Below, piece by piece: positions 55,227-64,000 of a stretch of 64,000 nucleotides of DNA. A program made the position numbers and the translations under genes. Origin of the DNA: Entoloma clypeatum (taxonomy: Eukaryota; Basidiomycota; Agaricomycetes; Agaricales; Entolomataceae); contig OY751486.1 in assembly GCA_963565915.1 (NCBI GenBank), positions 3,038,001 to 3,102,000 on the forward strand, given 5' to 3'. Numbering within the stretch: the first letter of the stretch is position 1; each line of letters opens with the position of its first letter. The notes under the pieces are model-generated. The model saw nothing but the letters and a program-made list of their open reading frames with translations. It was not told where the DNA came from and searched no databases.

Positions 55227-58200
55227 CTAGTTTTCAAGTAATCCGAAGTACGGGATAAATTTGCTAAAGAGGACTTTCCCCAGATTCTTAGTTAAAAGGT
55301 CTGCAGGGTTATTCACTCCTTCGATGAATTCGACCATAATAATGCCTTCGGATACTTTTTCTCTGACGAAGTGGAATCGCACGTCGATGTGCTTGGACCG
55401 CTTTTCAGTTACAGGGTTGGATGCAATAAAGATGGAGCCATTGTTATCTCCATAGATCGGGACTGATCCGATCTGCATCCCAAGTTCGGCAAGCATGCTT
55501 CTAAGCCATGTCACTGCACGACTGCAATCTGATAGCGCCATATATTCTGCTTCCGTGGAAGAGAGGGCAATGGTTTTTTGCGCCGATGAAACCCATGTCA
55601 CTGCTCCAGATGCCAGCGATACGAAGTAACCAGTGGTGGATTTCCTGGTGTTTTCGTCTGACGCCCAATCGGAGTCTGTGAATGCGTAGATCCCTTTCCC
55701 AGAATCACCATCGTACATGATCACATAATTTTTTGTTGCCCTCAAATACCTGCAAATATCCCTGGCCACTTCTAAATGGCGTTTGGTAGGGTTTGCGGAG
55801 AATTGGGACATTTTGATCACAGCGAAACAAATGTCGGGTCTTGTCCCGATCATTAAGTACAATAATGATCCGATGACGGATTGGTACTTGGATCTGAGTT
55901 CCGCATTGGGTTCATCTTCAGACTTCATGGGTTTGTAGCCTGTTGGAAGTGGGGTATGGGTGGCATTAGATTCGCTCATCCCCATGCGTGCGAGAATTTT
56001 TTCAAGGTAAGGTACTTGATCAATGAAGATCCTCTTCCCACGTTGCCTTATTTGGATTGAGAGAAATTCTTTTGGTTCCCCATCAGGGACTAGGTGTCCT
56101 AGGTCCCTACATTCCCATGTTGTCATGAAGGCCTTCTTCTTTTCTAGCGTGTATTCCCGGTTTGTGCCGAGAAAAGCAGAGTCATCGAAATAAATAACAG
56201 CGATCACAGTTTCCCCTTTGGTACTTGTGTGAATAAAAACTCCCGCATCGGAGTGAAGCCGGACAAAGCCGAGCTTTTTCATGGAGGAATCGAGTTCCCT
56301 CCACCAGGCTAATGCGGCCTGCTTGAGTCCGTATAGGGCTTTGTATAGTTGGTACACGAGGTGTTCTTTCCCCTTTACTATGTAGCCCTCAGGTTGTCAC
56401 ATGTAAATTACCTCATGGAGTGTTCCATAGAGGAAGGCTGCTGAGACGTCCAAGAGTGTCATGAACCACCCTTCAAGGGCTGTCAATGCCAGAATCAACC
56501 GGACAGTCTCGTACCTCACTACTGGTGAGAAGATCTGATTGAAGTCGATCCCTTCTACTTGTGAGAAACCTTTTGCGACAAGGCGCGCTTTCAAATGCCC
56601 ATCAGATTTTTTGTTGTAAACCCATTTGTTCCTTAGAGCTTTCCTCCCTGTAGGTAGGGGTACTAACTCCGTGATCACCCCGCGGCTTTTATGCATGTCT
56701 AGCTCTTTTCGTTCTGCCGCATACCAATCTTCTTTGTTTGGAAGAGAGTATATATCTTTGTGTGACATTTCGATGATGCCCACTTGGATAGAGATTGCCT
56801 CCATTAGGAGATCATTCATCCATGCCGATTGACCGCCTAATCTATGTCTTCGATCCATTTTTTCAAGATCAGAAGCAGGGGTGTCTTCCCCATAGATGCT
56901 ACCTGGCATTCTCCGAACTCGTCGTTCCCTGATCGGTCGATCTGGTACTTGTTCGGGTTCCAGAGTGGGTACTCGTGGATCGTCATCAGGCTCGCTACAC
57001 GGCAAATCATTGTCTGATTCAGGGTGATCCTGTCCAGTAGGAACAGGGTTGTGAGGTGTTTCGTTGTGACTGTCATTGTCATCATTTCCAGGGATGAGGT
57101 CCTCAAACTCATCAGCCGGTCCTGGGTTTTCCATTTCTGGATGGTTTTCTGGCAAAGGGTCGATGTGGCATCTAGGGTACTTGCTTTCATCAAAGATCAC
57201 TTTCCCACCCATGAAAATTGTATTAGTCTCAGGATCCATAAAACGGTATCCTTTGACTCCTAGTTTTGATCCGAGATAAATCATCAATCGTGATCTGGAT
57301 TCCAGGGAGTTTTTCCATTTCTCTTTACATATGCCTGGCATCCGAAGACTCTGACACTTGACATGTCGGGGATCTCATTAGTCACCCTGAAGTAAGGGGT
57401 TTTCCATTCAAGACACTGCATGGGGGTTCTGTTGTAGAGGAACGCTGCATGTTCCAAACAGAATTCCCACCACATAGGTGGTAGACACGCGTCGAAGCGC
57501 AAGGCCTGAGATTTTTCCCATAGAGTTCGATTGATCCTTTCTGCTCTACCATTCTGCTGATGCTGATATGGGAGCGTGATGTCGATCAGAATTCCATGAT
57601 CGGCAAGTACATCCTTGTATTCGTCGAACTCTCCACCTCCATCAACTCGCCACTTTTTAGGGGTAGCAGCGAACTGATTCTGGATCATCGCAAGAAATTG
57701 TCTTAGTGCCGTGATGGCATCAGACTTCTTTCTAAGCAAGACGACCCAGACATGGGATGAGAAGTCATCCAAAAACGTAAGGAAATATTTGTATTTGTGA
57801 TAAGATGCCATGGATATCTGTTTGAAATCAGAATGGATAAGATCGAAGGTTTTGGTTGCTCTTGTCATCCATCGAATTGGGGTATGATTGATTCAGCATT
57901 TTCCCTTTGAGGCAACCTGTACAACTTTCCTGTGATTTCTCACGTACTAATGTCTCAGGTACCCCTTTGGTACTAGTGGGAATCTTTCGAAGTGCTTGAT
58001 CATTTGGGTGACCAAGACGCTTGTGCCATGTTTCGACAGTAATTTCGCTCGAGATCGCATGGATCTGATCGTAGCGTATTTCAGTGTCTAACCAGTAAAT
58101 GGTTTGTCCAAGGATGTGGGGCGAAAACTGGATTTTGTTCAGCCCTTTGGAGATGTTGATTTCTCCACGAGTCCCATCTACTTTGTAACCATGGTTAAGA

Positions 58201-60011
58201 AAGACGCCTAAGGACAATAGGCGTGTGTCCATGTCCGGGATGTAGAATACCGGTCTGAGAAGATGGGTTTTAACTTCCCCATTTAGGGTGTGCCGTACTG
58301 GAACGGCTCCAACTCCGAGTATTTCCAGTTTCTTTCCTTTAGCAGCAGTTTGAACGAATCGTTTGACCGTGAGAGGTCTGTAGTATGCAAAGTCTTTGAA
58401 CTCATGCGTAAAGTGTAGAGAAGCACCGGAATCTAATATCCATTGTGCGCGTTCTTTCTCCTTACAATGTGTACAAGAGGCGAAATGTTTAATATAATTT
58501 TTATGTAGATCACTGCTAATGTGATCTATGCACTCTGTACTGGTACTGGCTAATATATCATACATCTGTTGAGAGGTATTATTAGCATTCCACAATTGAT
58601 AAGGTTTGAGAAAAAGTTCTGACAAACCGTCAAGTTCAATCTCGTCTTCAAACACATCCGGCCCCATCCGTTCCTGGTCGATGTCCATCATTTTCAGTGA
58701 TTCTTCTATCGACAGGGCTACGCGACGCTGTTTAGCCGGCCTTTCATCGATGTCAGGAATGATGGTATCTAAGATACGGAGGTTCGATCCAGAGGGTTGT
58801 GCGCCGATCTCTCGGGTGAGCTTTCGCACCCTCTCGTTCTTTTTCCACACTGACGGCTTTCCAGAAGGAAGCCCGGTGTACTGGGAAGGAGGAGGGTTCA
58901 TGTGTTGCAGTAGTGACTGCATCCTTTCTGACTCAGGCTGTGCAGTAAAGAAAGTCTTTCCGCAACCAGTTAAGGTGGTGAAAGACGGTGCATGATGAGG
59001 AGGGAGAGGGCAAGGGGCACGTTGACGAGAAGGAAGGGGACAAGGAGCAGGACGACGAGGGGTGTGCTCAAAAGCTGGTGCAATAAACTCGACCATTTCC
59101 TCGGCTTGGTCGGAGTCGTTTTCTGCGTTGTTGGCGCGCTTCTTCTGGTTGCGCCAGCATCCCTTTCCCTTCTTCTTTTCAGAAGTGGTACTTGGGTTGG
59201 TCGAGTTAGGCTGCTCATCAGCATTGTTCCGCGAGGTACTCGGCGCTGTCTGCTTTTTCCATTTGGGGTCTTGCCCCTTTCGCTTAGTCCCGGAGATTTT
59301 CCAGGCCTGCTCGTTGGACACCCGAGTAGACCCTACCACATACTTGCGCCTGTATTCTGAGACGATGCTGTCAGTGACGGCCTTCCATGTGAAGTCGTCG
59401 GCATCGTAGACCTGGAAGAGTGCGGTGGAGAGAGACGACCAGGCGTTGGGTATGGCACTGGCCAGGATCATGGCCTGCATCAAATCAGGCACAACGAAGC
59501 CCGAGTCGTTGAGGCGAGCAAAGAGCGATCCAAGGCGCTCGATTTCAGATACGGGGTTGCGACCCGACAGCTTGAAGGAGGCAGCTGCTTTGAAGTCGCC
59601 AAATATGGTGGCGGGGGAGACCTTCGAGTAAGAGTCCTTTAACATCTTCCAGGCATCTTTCGAGGACTTGGCATCCTTGATGTGTCTTCTGATGGCCTCG
59701 GAGACCTTGAGGCGGATGGAACCCAGGGCCATGTCGTCGTCCCTAATCCAGGTTTTCCTTTCTTTGTGGAAGGCAGGCTGGTCGACGGTGGTGGTGATGA
59801 CTGGAGGCTGAGTTGCAGATGTTGAGGTGGTGGAGACAGGGGTGGAGACCGTGACGATGAAATCCGCGATGTTGGGGCGCTCAATGTCGCCGGACACGAT
59901 GCGCCAGACTCCTTGATGGAGGAGGTACGACTTCATTTTCTCAGCCCAACTCTGGTAGTCGATGCCGTCGAAGACGACGATGGAGTCGAGGGCGGAGCAA
60001 GAGATAGACAT
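55227..60011 (-). pseudogene. Gag-Pol of copia copy D, broken by three lesions
   Basis: Gag starts at 60011 (MSISCSALDSIVVFDG). Domains match copies A and C in order. Lesions: a small insertion near 57870 shifts the frame in the integrase just before its catalytic HSD block; a deletion near 57335 removes part of the YVYIPKEK segment; a TGA at 56397-56399 replaces the arginine codon of the RT motif IYMRQPEG. The RT-RNase H part 56357-55227 is otherwise open, ending at FGLLEN, and retains the segment deleted in copy C. Confidence 0.9.
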
Positions 60012-60377
60012 TTTTAATGAATCTAAAAGGAGTTCTCCCAATCAGTGATGTTCTTTATGAATTTGATTTTTAGAGAAAACAAATAAATGATTCCTCATAA
60101 CATATTCCCTTTAGGAATAGCGGTTGTGGGAAAAACCCTTTTTGTCAGAAGTGTGTGAGGTACGATCAATGTTTCCACATGATGTGTACTAAGTCAATCC
60201 CCTTAGGGACACTTCATGACATGTACTTGTCGTAATGACATTCCCAGGTTCATGTGTGAAGAAGTAAGACTCAGAACCCCAATCTTTCGATCGGTGCTTT
60301 GCCAACCAGGGTGGAGTGGGCAGGTACTCGCTGTTGCCAGCGTTCCCAAGTCCCTCTGCTATCCGGGGCCCATAACC

Positions 60378-60687
60378 TGTTGAAGTTCCACCTGGGCGCT
60401 AGCTGCAGATGTACTGAGCAACACAGCTACAGTGGAAGTACTCTACTTAACCGTTCTAGTCACTTACTTGGATTGGAAAGGGTGAGGCTGGTGAGAGCGG
60501 TTGAGGCTGGTAAGAGCGATGGAGCTGGTTAAGAGTCAAGAGACAACTTGTTGATATTGACAGTTTCCTGGTCTTATATACTGTACTACTGTTTGTACCA
60601 ACCAAACAAGTATGTAATCAAAGATGTGTAAAGGTCACGTGATGTAATCTAATCTAATCTAATCTACGTGATGGAAAAGTTTCAACA
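60378..60687 (-). repeat. LTR of copia copy D (right)
   Basis: 310 bp pairing with 54851-55160. The CATTT duplication follows directly. Confidence 0.92.
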
Positions 60688-60889
60688 CATTTCAATATGA
60701 TGGTGCATACCAGCCCCCAGCTGACATATCAGGCTTTCGAATGGTCCAGAAATTGAGACATTTGGATGTGTCTATGTGAAGCTAGAGAGTCATTTACAAA
60801 AGTGTTTCATAACTAGGTAAATGACAGTAGGAGCTGGCTAAAAATACATCGCGGCCAAAATACAGACAAACAATGTCCGTTCTCTCAAA

Positions 60890-62455
60890 ATGCAACTATT
60901 TCCTCATCTGCGACGGGCTTCTGCTACAGTCCCGCGCTTGTTTCGACGGGGTTACACATCTTCAATGATTCGAGTTTCAGATTCCCCGAAGGATGTCCCA
61001 CACCTTGCTTTTTCTGAAGAGCCTTTGGGACTACCAGCCTTGGAAGGTTTCGGCTATTTCCAAGGTGGCCCGGGGCTGACACTTGGTCCTCACAATCGCT
61101 TCGAGCTTCAAGCAAAACTAGGATTTGGGACAACATCAAGCGTCTGGCTTGCGCGAGACTGCATGTATGCTGCTCTTTTGCCTTGATGTCGCACGATTCC
61201 CTCACTCACCACTCTTCAGTGACAACAAGCACGTGGCCATCAAGATCCTCACCGGATACACCACGCAGTTGAATCGCGAAAAGAAGCTTCGTGAATTGGA
61301 GGTTCTCCAAGATCTGTCTCGGGAAGACCCTTGCGATCGTAGTCCCCGCCTTTTCGCCCAGTTTGTCCATCCGGGGATCGAGGACGATGGAGAACATCTC
61401 TGTCTTGTGACGGAACTGTTCGTATCCACTATTCAGGAGGCCCGAGCGGCCGCGCACATCGACTACATTCCCGTTCCGACGGCGAAGCGGATTTTGAAAC
61501 ATGTACTGCTTGGCATTGCACATTTGCACAAGTGCGGAATCGCCCACACTGGTACGTCTGCGTTGTAACACAGCTCTCACAGTGATTTTCGCTCTGTAAC
61601 TCCGCGTGCAGACATAAAGCCGGACAATATCATGATTGATTTAGGACGGCATTGGACGACGGAAGCCATCGATGCTTGGCTGAGGAGGAATCCCCCTCGA
61701 ACGTACGCACCCGAGCACAGCCTCAAGAAGGTGGTGACTGCCTTTGTCTCGCAGTCATTACCACCACCTACGCTGGATGAACTTTCTTTATGTTCGTTCA
61801 AACTCGCGGATTTCAGCAGTGGTTTGTTTGTTCATGCGTTGCCGAGTACCATCGCTTTCTATAACTCACATTTACAGCACAATATGTGAATGATCAGACC
61901 ACAGATAATATCACACCACTGGGATTGCGGCCCCCTGAAGTCGTACTAGGCGGAGAGTGGAGTGAATCTGTGGATATCTGGACCTTCGGCTGTACGGTGC
62001 GTGTTTCTTCTACACCACGATTCTTGCTTGAATTCATCCAAGGTATTCACACTACTTACCCACCGACCTCTCTTTCAACCGATGGCATCGCCAGAAGACG
62101 ATGCCTCAGAAATCGACGTGCTACTTTATCAAATGATCATCTTCTGTGGCGAGTTCTTTACGGCGGGCTTCCTTAAGCGTTGTTCGAGAAGCTTGGATTA
62201 TTTCCGGTTGGACTGTACGCTACCCTCATTGTCGTCATTGTTCTGAGCCCTAAACTTTCCTGATCAGGTCGTCTCTACAAGTTTCAGAGCTATTCTCGCA
62301 AACCGTTTGAGAAATGTCTTCTGGATGCAGGAATCGTATTGAGCGCCGGGGACATGGCAGGAATAACAGACATCATGGCCAGGTGTTTGCGCCTTGATCC
62401 TCGGGATCGCGCGACGGCTCAGGAACTTTTGAAGCACCCCTGGTTGTCATCTTAG
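60890..62455 (+). CDS. SRPK-like serine/threonine protein kinase
   Basis: Six exons (60890-61164, 61220-61551, 61612-61821, 61878-61996, 62043-62214, 62268-62455) give about 430 residues. A basic, acid-free N-terminus (MQLFPHLRRASATVPRLFRRG) looks like a mitochondrial or disordered leader. Kinase parts: Gly loop KLGFGTTSSVWLARD; ATP lysine HVAIKIL; catalytic loop HTDIKPDNIM, the HTD form typical of SRPKs; PPEVVLG and VDIWTFGCTVFTLL of the C-lobe; and LRLDPRDRATAQELLKHPWL at the end. The metal-binding motif reads DFSSA where SRPKs have DLGNA. The aspartate is kept but the glycine is lost, so activity may be altered. Agaric fungi carry many such SRPK-like genes. Confidence 0.85.
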
Positions 62456-62891
62456 ATATCATGCTCAGTACAAAGCGGATTGATTATCTAGTGAATGATA
62501 TATGTATGCATCGATCATTCCTGTAATCCTCCACTACGCCGTCAGCTGCTTCGGCTTCGGAGGAGCAACAGGGTATCCTCTCTATCATTAGGGTTGTTCA
62601 AAGTAGTCATTTTGGTCCCATTTTGAGCGCATTTTGATCTTCCTGCTAATTCCCATTTTGGCAAAATGAACATCAACATGAGACCAAACATGGGATTGAA
62701 AATGGCCATTTTGCCAGTAGGAGCCCCAAGGGCTCCTACTGCACCAAAATGGCCATTTCGACCTTCCTGGCAAGGTTCCTGTGGGACGTTTGTCTGAACT
62801 GCGGAGTTTTATTACGTGAAATCTTGCTACGTGTCGCTACGTAGCACAACTTCTCTCATCATCCTCAGAGCTTGTATCCTCTCTTTGCCCA
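62456..62891. other. Intergenic region with a long palindrome
   Basis: At 62716-62740 AGTAGGAGCCC and GGGCTCCTACT form an 11-bp stem around a 3-base loop. Outside it, AATGGCCATTTT words stand on both sides (about 62701 and 62746), extending the inverted repeat to about 60 bp. Several CCATTTTG words occur from 62605 onward. It may be a MITE relic or a strong terminator-like fold. Confidence 0.5.
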
Positions 62892-64000
62892 ATGACGAAG
62901 AGACCCGCATCAGGCGCACCTCCAAAATCCGCATCCAGTGCAAAGAAGCCCCGAAAGTCACAAGCTGAAGTGGACAGCGAGGTCGAGGTTGCCAGCAGCC
63001 CCCAGGAGAAATCTACCGAACTGAAAGTCTACTGGGAGAAGGACCCAACTAGGACAGAGCGTTTGATTGCATGGCTCGAGGAGCATCCTGTTGAGCGCCA
63101 GAAACTCTTCTCTGACTCTGCTCAGGATGCCAAGCAGGAGAATCGATCCCAGCGAAAGGCCAAGGGTGCTAAGTCCGGGTTATATACACAACTCGCAGAC
63201 GGCGTTTTTTCTGTTGACAACAATCCAAAGGTTCGCGAGGACTTCAAGATAAATCCTGCCAAGTATGCCAAATCTGTCGAGAACCGCCTTGGAACGTACG
63301 TGAACTGTTTATCCTCATGCTGAGATCCCATAAAACTAATTGATCCTAGATTAAAGAAGAATTATCGCGAGATTAATAAAGACCTTGGGAAGACAGGTGC
63401 TGGGCTCACGGTCGACCAGATCAGGAGTAATCCGAATCTTTCCAACCTCCTCGGTATTTTTTTCTGCTTCGTTTGTGGAGATATTTTTGCTGAGCGATAT
63501 GTTCTTCGTCCAGACTTGGTTCTTGAAAAGTTTCCTTTCTGGGGGAGGTTGCATGGCTTTTGGTGAACACTCCCAAATTTCAACCCATATACGGTGTCAT
63601 CTGAACCTGGCCAGGATCTTGCAGCTGAGGCGAAAGAGGTACTAGAAGGGTCGGGGTCACAGGACTCAACTCTGAGCCCAGAGGCTGCCAGTGAGGGCAA
63701 CAACGAAGACAAATCTGTTGTCACACCAATATGTGGCAGTGATGATGGCAATGACGAGGTTCATAACATCAACAAGTTGGACGACAAGGCCGTGGATGTA
63801 GAGGCTGATCAAGATACCTTGGTGAGCATGATGAGTCATTAATCATTCCAGATTCAAACTAAGTTATGCCAGGATCTTACACAATCCGAGAACGATAATC
63901 CCCCATCTCCAAAACTCGTATCCGAAAGTCCAATTCCAGAATTGTCTGCCGAAACCCCCTCTCATCGGACTCATTCAAGATCAAAATCCCTGGATCTCCG
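62892..64000 (+). CDS. Agaric-type uncharacterised protein, 5' part, with in-frame TGA
   Basis: Exons 62892-63295, 63350-63453, 63514-63821 and 63873 to the window end join in frame. It starts MTKRPASGAPPKSASSAKKPRK (basic) and continues with VYWEKDPTRTERLIAWLEEHP, FSDSAQDAKQENRSQRKAKG, NRLGTLKKNYREINKDLGKTGAGLT, FPFWGRLHGFW, then TGA at 63564-63566, and TLPNFNPYTVSSEPGQD onward. I know this pattern from multi-copy agaric genes of unknown role, where an arginine is expected at the TGA (CGA to TGA). The frame stays open for 85 codons after it. It is a recent pseudogene or needs readthrough. A Ser/Thr/Asp-rich tail follows. Confidence 0.55.

Larger units (their letters stand above)
54851..60687 (-). 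mobile_element. Copia-type element copy D, inactive
   Basis: LTRs of 310 bp (54851-55160 and 60378-60687) differ at six sites, all transitions, three or more of them at CpG. The target duplication CATTT is at 54846-54850 and 60688-60692. The primer-site complement precedes the right LTR. The coding region has several lesions. Confidence 0.93.

Overview
The window looks like nuclear DNA of a basidiomycete, most likely an Agaricomycete. Host genes carry many short GT-AG introns of about 50-80 nt. The host set includes UTP14, mitochondrial IF3, an L-fuconate dehydratase, an SRPK-type kinase, a P450 and a CmcJ/AsaB-like oxygenase. Transposase relics have the FLPKFHCELN motif that I associate with agaric fungi. 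Nothing prokaryotic was seen.

Layout. 1-3.5 kb: 3' part of a P450 gene, then a complete CmcJ/AsaB-like oxygenase gene. 3.87-19.83 kb: a four-element nest. A hAT transposon with an 8-bp target duplication holds (i) a gag-only LTR retrotransposon inserted in its transposase gene and (ii) a copia-type element (copy A), which is itself split by a Tc1/mariner-type MITE. Relics of a host-like gene flank the nest on both sides. 20-26 kb: an unrecognised gene with a foldback insertion, a decayed DDE transposase and diverged repeats. 26.3-35.4 kb: a gene-dense host island (UTP14, fuconate dehydratase, mitochondrial IF3, a proline/serine-rich protein with an internal duplication).

35.9-60.7 kb: a second transposon block. 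It starts with a 4.0-kb TA-flanked DNA transposon carrying two convergent genes, a Tc1/IS630-type transposase and a Zn2Cys6/SAM-like cargo gene. Next come parts of a second hAT, split by copia copy B; B is itself split by the nearly intact copia copy C and by a solo LTR of another family. Copia copy D follows. 60.9-64 kb: an SRPK-like kinase gene and the 5' part of an agaric-type gene with an in-frame TGA.

The most unusual signals are two. First, about twenty copies of a short hairpin (GCGCC-loop-GGCNGC, one unpaired base always on the 3' arm, arms that co-vary) are scattered in one orientation through the interior of the gag-only element, whose two LTRs look identical. Second, the two-gene DNA transposon has a convergent cargo gene. 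All retroelements here share a primer site matching the anticodon arm of initiator tRNA-Met. Three of them (C, D and the gag-only element) also show a leader intron that starts in the LTR and ends just before gag, so splicing removes the primer site.
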